A program made the translations under genes and the position numbers. Source: Paenibacillus whitsoniae (GTDB taxonomy: Bacteria; Bacillota; Bacilli; Paenibacillales; NBRC-103111). Taken from it: 64,000 nt of DNA. The stretch is from NCBI RefSeq assembly GCF_003955665.1, contig NZ_RXHU01000085.1:1-64000 (forward strand). The letters run 5' to 3'. The notes under the pieces are model-generated. The model had not been told where the DNA came from and made no database searches. It saw only the letters and a program-made list of their open reading frames with translations. Within the stretch, counting starts at the first letter, position 1, and the number at the start of each line of letters is the position of its first letter. Of this stretch, positions 29,001 to 37,767 are shown one piece after another.

Positions 29001-32000
29001 AAGGATGCTCACCCGCTCCGATTTCAGCTCCGCCGCTTGAAGCGAAGAGCTTGTCACCCGTTTGATATTCGTACCGAACGTCAAGGAGGAGGCCTGCCCT
29101 GCGTCATCAATAAAATGCTGCTCCGACAAGCCTTCCGGTTCAGGCAGCATATCCGCCGACATTCGAACCGATGCGAGTTTCGGCAGCTTATTGCCCCACA
29201 CATACTGATAACCAAACGGAATGCCGATAATACGAACTTTGCCCCACACCTTCTCGGAGGAGATTTCGCCCGAGGCGTGTGCAATCTCTTTGCCTCCCAG
29301 AATTGGAACGGCTCGCGGAATTCTTAGCGTCAGCTCCCCGCCGCCGGCCAAATAAACGGGACCAAGCAAACCGTGGCGTGACGAATCGTAGCCAAATACG
29401 ACGTGCACTTCTCCGATGATGGCGTCGAATACCTCCAGCCTCGCCCCCGCCTTCAGCTCGACACCGAAGTTGGATAACGAATCCTGGAAATCAATACTGC
29501 CATAGACTTCTTTGAGAATCGGAAACTTCACAATTTCAAATTCACCCGAAAACTCGATCCCCCGTGCCGAAAGCCCCAAAGTCACGTTGTCTGCGGTCAC
29601 GACCTTGGCAACACTCAGCCCACCGACAATGAGCAGCTTCAGCGGCGGCAAGATATTGAAGTTCCCCATCAGCGAGTCATATAAATTGCGGAAGCCGCCT
29701 CCGCCTTTCGTGATATACGCCACCGGCGCAATCGGAATAAGCGGAATGCCTGGTTCCCCGCCGACAACAAAGACGAAGTTATCCGGAATCGGGACTCCAA
29801 TATCGGTAAAACGAAGCGTTAACAGCCCGTCCACTTCAACAACCTGGAATTGAACGTGGCCTTCGATTTCGAACTTTTTATCAAAGGTATCCAGGGCCAC
29901 GCGGCCGCTAGCGCCGAAATCGAGACCGGGTATCATGCCTTCCGGCAATCCCGCTTCTCCTTCGGCCCGCAAGCCAATGAAGCCAAACGTGCCTGCCTTG
30001 CCGAACATGCTCGTCTCCTGCCGCATACCGAATCTCGCTTCGTCCACCGCGATCCCTAGCTGCAGGTTATCGTCGCTCTGATCCCGTTCGGAATCATCGC
30101 CGGCTTGCCCGCCGTTATTCGAGGGCGGCGGTTGCCCATTGTTATTGCCGTTGTCCTCGCCCTCTTTCTCCTTCTTCTGACCGGGATTGAAGTTCAAAGA
30201 GACCGAACCGCCAAAGGAAACACTCTCATTCCCGATCACGGCATTCTTAATTTCCACTTGGAAGAAGGACATATGCTGAACGATCGAAAGGCCTTTTAAC
30301 ACTTCCCACTGAATTTCAATCGGCGCGTCACCCGCATCTTCATCCGCTTCCAAGGCGTAATGGGTGCCATCGACCATTTCAATTTGGAAAGGGCCGAACG
30401 AGAAAGGAAATCCTGGGATGGTTAGAACCCCATTCCCCTTCAGTTCAATATAATCCCCTTCATGCGATAGATCCTGCTCTGCTTTGCGGATCACCATCTT
30501 TTGCGTACTCGCCCCGAAAATATTGCTCAATTCCTTCGAGGTATCATGGCGAATTACCGAGTTGATCGTCGTGCCCGGGCCCATCTCAAAGTACGTGTTA
30601 TCGCCGGAAAGCGAACGAATCGGCCCTCGGAACTCCAGCAGCAATTCCTTGTCACTGCTCGCATACTGACGCTTCAGCTCAGCTAGCTTCGTTTCATTTT
30701 CCACAGGGACCAGCTTGTACGTCTCATCCCCACCACTGCTCATCTGCTCGCCTACGACCAGCAGCAGCCCATAATCGCGCGTTTTGTATTTCGCATCGTT
30801 CGTCAGCTGAATCTTCTGCTCGAAGTTGCCCCGGGCTCCGCCTAGAATCCGCACCTTGTACGTGCCTGGCTCCTCCGCAAGCGTAGTCCAGATCCCTGGA
30901 CTCAATTGCAGGCTAATTTGTTTATCATCGACGACGTTCACGTCGGCGCTAGGTACCGCCACCGCTTTACCATCACGCTCGCGAATCACTTGAATCTGCC
31001 AATCCGCCGCTCCCTTTAGCACCTCAAAGCCTTTACCCTGAAGCACAACAGAAGGATTCGTGTCCTTCGTATACAAATTCTTCGGGAGCGCTTCAAGCAA
31101 TTGGATCTGCGGTAATTGCCCAGATAGCGCCGGCAAAACGACATAAGAAGCCTGCACATTCTCAGCGCCTCCCGCGGCTTTGACAATCACCTGGTACTGC
31201 GCGGCCTTATAGCTTTTCTGCGGCTTCGGCTTTACCTTCCACGCCACCGTTCTTGTCTGTCCAGCCGGCATCGAACCGACTGCCTTGGTCGCCCGCTCCT
31301 CCGCCACCAGCTCCAGGTCAGCAGGTAAGCCCAGCACGGCTTGAACATCTGTTTGGTCCACCGAACGGTCCAGGGTATTGTCGATATCGACACGGATTTC
31401 AAACGTATCCTCGTTATACCCCGTTCGACTGCTGTTCAGGCTCAGCTGCTTCGGCGCTCCAATCTGGACGCCGTACGAAGCCTCTTTTTCCGAAGTAAAG
31501 AAGCTGCCCAACCCATAATACGTCTCATAGACGGTTTCTTGCCCAGGCGCCAACGCCGTCGGATCCCAGTACATCGCAACCGCACTGTCCGCTGTGCCGT
31601 ATTGATTTTGCTTATTGGTAAAATCAAGCCCAGGATTCACCGTGTAATCCCATTTGGTTTCGGAGATTCCGTTCCAATGCGCGATAATCATCCAATTCGG
31701 CGAGGTATTCCCCCACCCTTGAAGAAAGCCGTAAGATAAAACTTTCGGATTCAGCGGATTGTCCGTCGCCCGCCAATAATACGGCAGAGGCCCTTCCAAC
31801 TTGGTCTCCGTCCGGATATAGCTATTTCCATTCGCCATCGAGATCGGAGCCGCATCCTCAGGCCCTAGCATCGTATCGAGCAAAATCCGCGACCCCACTT
31901 GCTGCGTCTGCGCCGACTTATTAATAACCTTATAGGATACTTTCATATTCCCCGCGTTCGGGTTGGTCGGATCATCTACGAGCGTAAGAGTTTGTGTAAT

Positions 32001-32402
32001 CTCCAGGCCATCCACATGCCACACCGATTGGTTGATCGTCCCCTGCGTCTCCGGAGAGTAGGTAAAGTAACCGTTGGAGCCCAAATAGCCATAGCCATTA
32101 CCATAGATATAATCTTTCCCATTAATCCGAAACGTTGTAAAGGACGTATCCGGCAGCTTATCCTGGAACAGGAGCGATTTGTTGTCATCCCCGGTTTTTA
32201 ATGGGGCGCCCAGCTTGGTTTTGACACTGAACCGGCCGTTCTGCTTATTCACACTCACATCCATAAAATCATTCGACAGCTTGACTGGCTGCAATTCCGA
32301 TCCTACCGCAAGCGCCAGCTCACCGCCAATCGGCAAGCACAACACCAGCGAGCAGCCCATTAGGACAAGCTTCTTCCACAAAGGAACAGCGCGAACCTTC
32401 AT
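26034..32402 (-). CDS. Giant secreted SLH-domain surface protein (2122 aa)
   Basis: Signal peptide (residues 1-32, 'KKLVLMGCSLVLCLPIGG', then ALA-V). Rough order: an N-terminal beta-rich region (about 35-330) without a family I recognise; Ig-like segments; a disordered Gly/Asn/Asp/Pro linker (about 740-776, 'NNNGQPPPSNNGGQ'); an unusual Gly-rich beta region (about 777-1070, 'KAGTFGFIGLRAEGEAGLP'); fibronectin-III-like domains (about 1240-1440, 'RPSNVRLVPAGNGFLQVNWE'); Ig-like (about 1560-1630, 'GAAEPGSRLTIEG'); Big2-like (about 1650-1740); then three SLH domains (about 1927-2122) with LITRQEF, AITRAEA and YITREEA. SLH domains bind pyruvylated secondary wall polymer, so this is a cell-wall-anchored exoprotein. 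Start ATG 32402 (MKVRAVPLWKK) has GTAGGTG upstream; the longer frame overlaps the next gene and lacks a signal peptide. No enzymatic motif seen. Confidence 0.9.
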   Translation of the reverse strand: MKVRAVPLWKKLVLMGCSLVLCLPIGGELALAVGSELQPVKLSNDFMDVSVNKQNGRFSVKTKLGAPLKTGDDNKSLLFQDKLPDTSFTTFRINGKDYIYGNGYGYLGSNGYFTYSPETQGTINQSVWHVDGLEITQTLTLVDDPTNPNAGNMKVSYKVINKSAQTQQVGSRILLDTMLGPEDAAPISMANGNSYIRTETKLEGPLPYYWRATDNPLNPKVLSYGFLQGWGNTSPNWMIIAHWNGISETKWDYTVNPGLDFTNKQNQYGTADSAVAMYWDPTALAPGQETVYETYYGLGSFFTSEKEASYGVQIGAPKQLSLNSSRTGYNEDTFEIRVDIDNTLDRSVDQTDVQAVLGLPADLELVAEERATKAVGSMPAGQTRTVAWKVKPKPQKSYKAAQYQVIVKAAGGAENVQASYVVLPALSGQLPQIQLLEALPKNLYTKDTNPSVVLQGKGFEVLKGAADWQIQVIRERDGKAVAVPSADVNVVDDKQISLQLSPGIWTTLAEEPGTYKVRILGGARGNFEQKIQLTNDAKYKTRDYGLLLVVGEQMSSGGDETYKLVPVENETKLAELKRQYASSDKELLLEFRGPIRSLSGDNTYFEMGPGTTINSVIRHDTSKELSNIFGASTQKMVIRKAEQDLSHEGDYIELKGNGVLTIPGFPFSFGPFQIEMVDGTHYALEADEDAGDAPIEIQWEVLKGLSIVQHMSFFQVEIKNAVIGNESVSFGGSVSLNFNPGQKKEKEGEDNGNNNGQPPPSNNGGQAGDDSERDQSDDNLQLGIAVDEARFGMRQETSMFGKAGTFGFIGLRAEGEAGLPEGMIPGLDFGASGRVALDTFDKKFEIEGHVQFQVVEVDGLLTLRFTDIGVPIPDNFVFVVGGEPGIPLIPIAPVAYITKGGGGFRNLYDSLMGNFNILPPLKLLIVGGLSVAKVVTADNVTLGLSARGIEFSGEFEIVKFPILKEVYGSIDFQDSLSNFGVELKAGARLEVFDAIIGEVHVVFGYDSSRHGLLGPVYLAGGGELTLRIPRAVPILGGKEIAHASGEISSEKVWGKVRIIGIPFGYQYVWGNKLPKLASVRMSADMLPEPEGLSEQHFIDDAGQASSLTFGTNIKRVTSSSLQAAELKSERVSILSASQTYPIPVSADQEIALFDLTYTGDTLPNLQVKAPDGTDYPLILDSNYMTQEIPSEDSQSGLPEKHVYISVPKPQGGSIAGNWQVISDQPLSWALMDVTVPASLTDLQAINAADANSVHVSWEGDHVSDEKVSLFLSSNNTDDPGRLLMKDVPAANGQADVTLPEMTASGEYYIKAVLSREDTNMDSRYSTASIHYVNHDQPDRPSNVRLVPAGNGFLQVNWETPQAVDGYTLQLLDEQGGPIPGLGTIDLAGDKLTSTVGGMIQDASGAKAGLVPGASYKVSIGSYKQVNGGKVYSAPTISAPVYVPVPAPASIELTPLQLNHQPITNRFGDASQETYVTKESSFSLAFHADQAVSTVLRVNDKEIGTLEGSDWQREIELQEGTNQIALFSKNQAGDTTQSGIRIMADTVPPDLKVERLGAVSVNGTVMVKGAAEPGSRLTIEGQPIAVEADGSFEHALPLDGKLMKTVVVTATDDAGNQTMYETEMGNTELDGLVSVEISAAASGDPGALAAADPETELNLAAGSKQVLELVATDAKGVKTLVNPELVKWEILHGDTQGSVSDNGELSANYEGDIVVKASYSVSEDYAFEDTLIVKVTGDPPNQPDTSYEDWYVPPPVTDNQESSPSLSATDRDALIDHTLLNLLKQLIEREQGAKYVGSVTVKPNHETILPIGNRAALRIPAQDLPREANIAAGVMTDPNAFESNGIQVIGDLYELKWDNPLTLGQPAELTIRFNLEEIPDPNRAAIYWYNEVAHRWEYIGGTFNPVAGTMTAALPHFSKYALLVNTALPDFEDMHSRWSKDYVYQLASLGAINGSEREGIPVFEPERLITRQEFAKIAVGAREGGPASDAAEGAGMLERFADHNTVSLWAEPYIVSALAKQWLGGSSQADGLYLQPAAAITRAEAMAIIGRMLASSPGTISAAVDVNFKDAATIPDWAMAYVPRLTQSGILSGYPDGTLRPDAYITREEAAAMISRMLTVLSH

Positions 32403-32478
32403 AGGACACCTACCTTTCAAAATTGGAAAAGCATCCACCATCCAGCGAATGGCGATGCTTCTCCTAGATTCAGCCATG

Positions 32479-35400
32479 CTAGTCCGTCGTTTTCGCAGGC
32501 AAAATATAAACATGAATCAATTTCGTCTGACGTTCTTGATCTTGCACATAGAAGGTATACAAGCCGTAGTCCTTGATTTCCAGCATTCCGTTCGTGACAG
32601 CCGCTTGGAATGTCTTGAAATCGCCCTTCGCCTTGCTGCCACGTGACCATTGCACTTGCGTATCCCCCTGCTGACCGAAGAGGGACAGCTTGATCGCTTG
32701 ACCGTACACCACAACATCGCCGTTCTGAACCGAATTGCCGTTCACATACACCGTGAACTCGGTCGGAGCAATGACGATCGCTTTCCGCACGACGACCGCT
32801 TCATTGCCAGCTCGGTCTTTCACACTGTACGTCACTTTGTACTCGCCCGGCACTTGGTTCTGGATCGTATGCGTGACGCTGAGCTTATCCTTCACGTTGC
32901 CGTCCAGATTATCGACCGCCTCTACATACTGCTTGAGATCGCCAGTCGGCGAGCCTACCGGAAGCAATAGCTGATCGCCATCCAGGAAGCGGATGCTTGG
33001 CGCCGTGCGATCGATGTTCGTAACATCAACACGGAAAACATATTTATTGCTTACCGCATCAGTCGCCTCAATCCACCGGGTACCATTCTCCGTAAAAGTC
33101 ACTTTATTCCCGCTAATACCTGCATACGTCAGAGGTTGTTCGGCGTTCAAGGTGACTGTAACATCATTGCGCGTAGGTCCGGTTTCGCTGTAGCTATAGG
33201 TTACCTTCGCGTTCGGCAGCGAAATGTTCGTTACCGTCGCAACTGCTTCGGCTCGATTGCCAGCCAAGTCCTGCACAAGGAACGTAAATGTGCCGTTATC
33301 TCTAAACACCATCTGCTTCGCGCGGTTATTGTTCAGCACTTGAATCTCTTCATTCGCTCCCACCGTCACGTACACCGCGTCTTTAGTCGGAGCTGTTGTG
33401 CTGTAGGTAAGGTGGAGCGAGGGCGGTGTTCGATCAATATTCGCTACCGTCGCTGTCACCGTTGACTGATTGCCTGCCCGATCTGCGACGACAAACGTAT
33501 AGCTGCCATTGACCGTAAAATCATAAAAGCTGTTCCCGTTATTCCCGAGCACGGTAATCGCTTCGTTCGCATCCACGCTGGCACGAACATCCGCATTTGT
33601 CGGCACCGATGTTGAATATCGGATGGTCGCAACCGGCTTCTGCTTATCGATGCGGTCCACATAAGCGCGCAGCTCCTGCTGATTTCCCGCCTCATCTCGA
33701 AACACAAAGGTGAACTCACCGTTATCCGTAAACGTATAGGTAGGGTTTCCTTGATTGTTGACGATGACGGGTGCGACGCCCGAGTTATCCACAGCGACTA
33801 TAGTCGCCACCACATTTTGATTCGTCCAGCCAGTTACATTATAGGTGATGACCGCTTTCGGCGGCTCACGGTCGATGTTGGTGACTTGCGCCATGGCTTC
33901 GCCTTCATTCCCGGCCTCATCCCGGTAGTAGAAAGTGAATGTGCCATTCTGGGTAAACGTCACTTTTGCGCTTCCCTCGTTATTGAGGATAGTCATTGGC
34001 AAGACGGCTCCAGGAAACGCCAGCGTCGCTTGCACGTCCTGCTTCGTCCAGCCCGTCTCACTATACGTGATCACGGCTTGCGGCAGCTGCTTCACGATAT
34101 TCGACACCGTCGCCGTCATCTGTGAGAGATTGCCCGCCTGGTCTGCAAACACGAAGGTAAAAGTGCCGTTCTTCGTGAACGTGTACGTGTCGCTTCCGCC
34201 ATTATTCACAATCGTGACGGCTTCATGATTCTCATCGTAAGTCACTAGGGTCACTGTTACATCCTGATTCGTCGGGCGCGCCTCGCTATAGATGAGCTCT
34301 CCAGTAGGCGGAACAAGGTCGATATTACGCACGTCAACCTCGTCTTCACTCATAATCCCCGTAGTCTGGTTTGTCACCCTATACCGAATCGTCCCATTCG
34401 TAGCAAAGGTGTAGACCGCTTTGCTTACAGTCGACTCCATCGACACCGCGTCCTCCGGCACAACAAAATCACTCAAAGTGAGCTCCGTGTTGCCCCCTGT
34501 GTCGACCGTGACTTGCACAGGCCCCTTCGTCCAATCCGTAGGAGATATCGTCACCTGCGCAGAAGGCAGGCTGCGGTCAATGTTGTTCACGACTGCAGTG
34601 GCCGTCCCGACATTCCCTGCAAGATCCTCAAATCTAAATTCAAAGGTTCCATTATCCGTAAAAATGAATTCCTTAGCCCCTGAGGCCGGCTGAGTGATCC
34701 TAACCTGCTCATTCGTTGTTAACGTAGCCGTTACGTTATTCGCCGTTCGGCCGGCTGGACTGTAAGTAATCATCCCTACCGGGCTCGTATTATCGAGCTG
34801 GAACAATCCGCTGACGCGAGTCGCGGTGTTGCCCGCTTGATCCGTGACTTTGGCCCAGAGGTACCAGATGCCGTCCGTTCCGCTCAGACTAGCTTTATGA
34901 TCAGCGGGAAGCGTCTGCCATGTCGCAGGAGCGGTCGTCGCAGACGTAGACCACGCATAAGCATAGGTGAGCTGATCCGAAGCTGTCACATTATCGGTTG
35001 CGGAGATGACGGTGCTGACCGCTTTCTGCTTCGTGGTAGAACCATCAACACTTAACGTGATGGCAGGCTTCGTTTTATCAATCCAAGTCACCGTGGCCGT
35101 TGCGGTATTCTCATTGCCCGCCTTATCGCGGAAGACGAACGTATACGTGCCATTCGTTTGAAACTCATAGGTAAAACCGTTCAAGCCCGAAACTACAATA
35201 TCCCCCGCAGCCGTGTAATTATCTGTCGCACTTAACGTTGCTTTAACCGGCTGATTGGTGTTCGCTGTCGTAGAGTATGTAATCTTCACTAGTGCTGGCT
35301 TCGTTACATCGTAGATCGCTGTATCTTTGTAAATCACACTCATGTTTCCAGCTGCATCCCGAAATTGAACGGCAATGGTCTGTGTGCCTTCTGTCCCTGC

Positions 35401-37572
35401 TATCGTGACGGTCTTGGTATCCGCATAAGGCTCCCAGCTCCCCCAAGTCGACCCGCCATTCACCGATAATCGCATATCCAGCGGACCGTGTTCATCCGCA
35501 GCCGTCAGACCTACCTCGACCGAATTGGTTTTCACCTGCTTCGTTTTCACGGTTAGACTGCCCGTAGGCGGCGTGCTATCCATGTAATAAGGGCCACCTG
35601 TCAGCGTCTGCTGGTTTCCTGCCTGATCCGAAACCTTCGTATAAATGTAGTACTCGCCGTTTAATCCCGATAACGAAAATGTCCCGTTGGTGGACGAGCT
35701 CCAAGCAGCCCCATCGGCAGGGGTCGTCTTCTGCTGCGTCACGACGTATTTGATCACAAAATTCGCTAATGAGTTCGTGATATTATCGGTTATATTTAAG
35801 CTCGTCTCGAGTGAGCTCACATATTTCGACGTGCTTGGCGTCGTGAAGGAGAGCACCGGCTTCGTGTTATCGAGCACAAAGCCTTGCGTCGTGCTGGTAT
35901 AACCGATATTCCCCGCCTTATCCGCTGCTTTGATATGGAGGAACATCGTACCGTTAGCCCCCGTCGGCGACCCTATCTGTTTGCTGTATGTTGCCGTAGT
36001 TCCACCTGTGTAGAAGACCGTCCACCCCGCATTCGCGGCAGGTGTCGTCGAACTGTTCGTCCACAGATAGCTCGCTTCGCCAAGCGTCCCCTGGGCATCC
36101 GTCAAGCTTACGTTTACCTGCCGTGCGCCCGCCGGCGCTGCATTCCCTTGGGACGAGAACGTCACGACTGGCGGCGACTTATCGATGACATAATCTTGCG
36201 TCGTAACGATTGTGGCATTACCGGCATTGTCCGTCGCCGTCACTTTTAACCGATAATTCCCCTCAAGGCTATTCGGCACATTCAAGCTGCCGCTGCTAGA
36301 GCTAGTGGTCCCTGTTGAGTAAGAAGCCCCGTCTTTGAGCCATTCATAGCTCATTTGCTTAAACCCCGCGAAAGTATCCGTGATGATGTAAGCTATACTC
36401 CGACTTGTACTGGCTGCTCCTGAATTTGGTGTAATCGTCACTGCGGGCCCTTGATGGTCATAGAATACTTGACCTGACGAAGCGACCGTCACGTTGCCTG
36501 CACCATCCACCGCTTTTACATGAAGAAAGAACACCCCCGTACCCGTGGGGTCTAGAGCAGGAGCGCCGTTCATCATTTCGGTGGTAATTGCATCTGGCGA
36601 CGGCTGCGAGATACTTTGTGTCCATGTGTAGTACAGCCGCACATTCGTGTTCGTAGGCTCGTCCGTAGCTGTTACGGTAATACCATGGCTTTGCTTAATG
36701 ATTGCTCCTGTATAGGGACCGAAGGTAATCTTCGGAGCAATATGATCGTAATTAAAAGGGCCTGCCGTCGAGATCGTCTCATGTCCCACCCAGTCTACCG
36801 CCCGTGCATGGAGATAAAAGGTTCCGTTCTCTACCGGATCCGGAATAACCGCCCCGCTGGTGAAGGCCGTTTTGATATCTGCGGCAGCCGGAGGTGCAGC
36901 ATTGGTCGTCCAGGCGTAATATTGAGATACGTTATTATCCAAGACAGGTAGATCCGTTACGTTGATCGTGACACCATGGCTATCTTTAAAATTGGTGTTC
37001 GCGCTCTGACTGAATGTGATCACAGGGGCGCTCGTATCGATGTAAACTTCCTGCGTGAACAAGCTTTTAAAGTAACTGACGTTGTCCAACCACGTTGAAT
37101 CCGTAAAACTTGCATGGTAATTACTCGAGCTGTGCCATACGTTCTGTGTTTTGCCTGAATAGCATAGCTCAGGTCCCTGTTTCATCAATAACCGACCTGA
37201 AGGGTCCGAAGCCTTCACTTTATAGGAAAACATAGCGGGATACCCTGTGATCTGAGATCCGGATGCCGGGATGGTCAAGTTAATCGGACTTGTCGTCTGC
37301 CCCACCGATTCCGCATACACGATGCTGTCCCTTTGACATGCCGCTCCTGAGCCCTCAAATTGCACATTTACCCAAAGCAGATCGTCCTCCTTCACGAAAT
37401 TTCGACCGGTGTTAGGATCAAGCCGCATGGGTAAGACTTGGACATTGATCGGCTGGTTTACCGGCGGTGTCGGAACGAGTTCTTTGAAGGCGATAATAAT
37501 ATCCGCCTGTGCCGGTTGGCTGATCCCCATAAAGAGCATTAGAGCAACCAGAAACGAAGCTAATTTTCTCAT
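32479..37572 (-). CDS. Giant secreted Ig-like repeat protein (1697 aa)
   Basis: Signal peptide 'MRKLASFLVALMLFMGISQP' with AQA cleavage site. After a unique N-terminal part (about 24-175) come tandem Ig-like repeats in two styles: longer units of about 90-100 aa ending in 'KVTATDNAGN' or 'HIKAADKAGN' (about 175-750), and units of about 65-75 aa with the frame 'ITYS..TNQDV..TL' ... 'YTFT.NGTFTFVF.DQAGN' ... 'VTNIDR..P' (about 750-1540). Then a DUF5011-like domain (about 1541-1605, 'NLDGNVKDKLSVTHTI') and a unique end. No SLH, LPxTG or membrane anchor, so it may be released or held by its neighbour. AAGGAGGAG precedes the ATG. It lies 76 nt upstream of the SLH gene, in one operon (inference). 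Confidence 0.9.
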   Translation of the reverse strand: MRKLASFLVALMLFMGISQPAQADIIIAFKELVPTPPVNQPINVQVLPMRLDPNTGRNFVKEDDLLWVNVQFEGSGAACQRDSIVYAESVGQTTSPINLTIPASGSQITGYPAMFSYKVKASDPSGRLLMKQGPELCYSGKTQNVWHSSSNYHASFTDSTWLDNVSYFKSLFTQEVYIDTSAPVITFSQSANTNFKDSHGVTINVTDLPVLDNNVSQYYAWTTNAAPPAAADIKTAFTSGAVIPDPVENGTFYLHARAVDWVGHETISTAGPFNYDHIAPKITFGPYTGAIIKQSHGITVTATDEPTNTNVRLYYTWTQSISQPSPDAITTEMMNGAPALDPTGTGVFFLHVKAVDGAGNVTVASSGQVFYDHQGPAVTITPNSGAASTSRSIAYIITDTFAGFKQMSYEWLKDGASYSTGTTSSSSGSLNVPNSLEGNYRLKVTATDNAGNATIVTTQDYVIDKSPPVVTFSSQGNAAPAGARQVNVSLTDAQGTLGEASYLWTNSSTTPAANAGWTVFYTGGTTATYSKQIGSPTGANGTMFLHIKAADKAGNIGYTSTTQGFVLDNTKPVLSFTTPSTSKYVSSLETSLNITDNITNSLANFVIKYVVTQQKTTPADGAAWSSSTNGTFSLSGLNGEYYIYTKVSDQAGNQQTLTGGPYYMDSTPPTGSLTVKTKQVKTNSVEVGLTAADEHGPLDMRLSVNGGSTWGSWEPYADTKTVTIAGTEGTQTIAVQFRDAAGNMSVIYKDTAIYDVTKPALVKITYSTTANTNQPVKATLSATDNYTAAGDIVVSGLNGFTYEFQTNGTYTFVFRDKAGNENTATATVTWIDKTKPAITLSVDGSTTKQKAVSTVISATDNVTASDQLTYAYAWSTSATTAPATWQTLPADHKASLSGTDGIWYLWAKVTDQAGNTATRVSGLFQLDNTSPVGMITYSPAGRTANNVTATLTTNEQVRITQPASGAKEFIFTDNGTFEFRFEDLAGNVGTATAVVNNIDRSLPSAQVTISPTDWTKGPVQVTVDTGGNTELTLSDFVVPEDAVSMESTVSKAVYTFATNGTIRYRVTNQTTGIMSEDEVDVRNIDLVPPTGELIYSEARPTNQDVTVTLVTYDENHEAVTIVNNGGSDTYTFTKNGTFTFVFADQAGNLSQMTATVSNIVKQLPQAVITYSETGWTKQDVQATLAFPGAVLPMTILNNEGSAKVTFTQNGTFTFYYRDEAGNEGEAMAQVTNIDREPPKAVITYNVTGWTNQNVVATIVAVDNSGVAPVIVNNQGNPTYTFTDNGEFTFVFRDEAGNQQELRAYVDRIDKQKPVATIRYSTSVPTNADVRASVDANEAITVLGNNGNSFYDFTVNGSYTFVVADRAGNQSTVTATVANIDRTPPSLHLTYSTTAPTKDAVYVTVGANEEIQVLNNNRAKQMVFRDNGTFTFLVQDLAGNRAEAVATVTNISLPNAKVTYSYSETGPTRNDVTVTLNAEQPLTYAGISGNKVTFTENGTRWIEATDAVSNKYVFRVDVTNIDRTAPSIRFLDGDQLLLPVGSPTGDLKQYVEAVDNLDGNVKDKLSVTHTIQNQVPGEYKVTYSVKDRAGNEAVVVRKAIVIAPTEFTVYVNGNSVQNGDVVVYGQAIKLSLFGQQGDTQVQWSRGSKAKGDFKTFQAAVTNGMLEIKDYGLYTFYVQDQERQTKLIHVYILPAKTTD

Positions 37573-37649
37573 AGCTCCTCCTTCAAGAAATGACTTTGAC
37601 TATGTAAAAAATAACGACATTATGCGACTTTATCTTCGATTACACATAT

Positions 37650-37714
37650 AAAAATACCGCCCGGTGGTACTTTCGCACCATACCCCAAATGGGGTATATT
37701 TGCCCCAAAACGCA
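37650..37714 (-). promoter_or_regulatory. Leader with competing hairpins before the Ig-repeat gene
   Basis: Between the small-gene terminator and the 1697-aa gene. A perfect hairpin TACCCC-AAAT-GGGGTA (37681-37696) competes with a GGGG/CCCC pairing over 37691-37706. Next comes TACC ... GGTA (37655-37669) followed by TTTTT (37650-37654), a weak terminator-like element about 80 nt before the start codon. Layout suggests attenuation; no known riboswitch class fits well. Confidence 0.4.
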
Positions 37715-37757
37715 TAAAAAGCCTTCCCACTGCGCCTGATCGCACAGTAGAAAGGCT
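37715..37757 (-). terminator. Terminator after the frameshifted small gene
   Basis: On the minus strand AGCCTT.C.ACTGTGCG pairs with CGCAGTG..AAGGCT (37720-37757) and is followed by TTTTTA, starting about 10 nt after the TAA at 37768. Its position right behind that stop shows that the third reading frame, not the signal-peptide frame, is the natural 3' end of the small gene. Confidence 0.8.
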
Positions 37758-37767
37758 GAATTTGGTT

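Noticed and set aside
32403-32513. N-terminal extension of the SLH giant to 32513
   Set aside because: It would overlap the end of the upstream Ig-repeat gene and bury the signal peptide; ATG 32402 has an RBS and a proper signal sequence.
32479-37572. Ig-like repeat DNA as a CRISPR or transposon-derived repeat array
   Set aside because: Repeats are in-frame protein modules with diverged DNA; there are no direct identical repeats with spacers and no transposase.
37650-37714. c-di-GMP-I (GEMM) riboswitch before the Ig-repeat gene
   Set aside because: Only short core strings are shared; the second long stem and tetraloop receptor are not visible.
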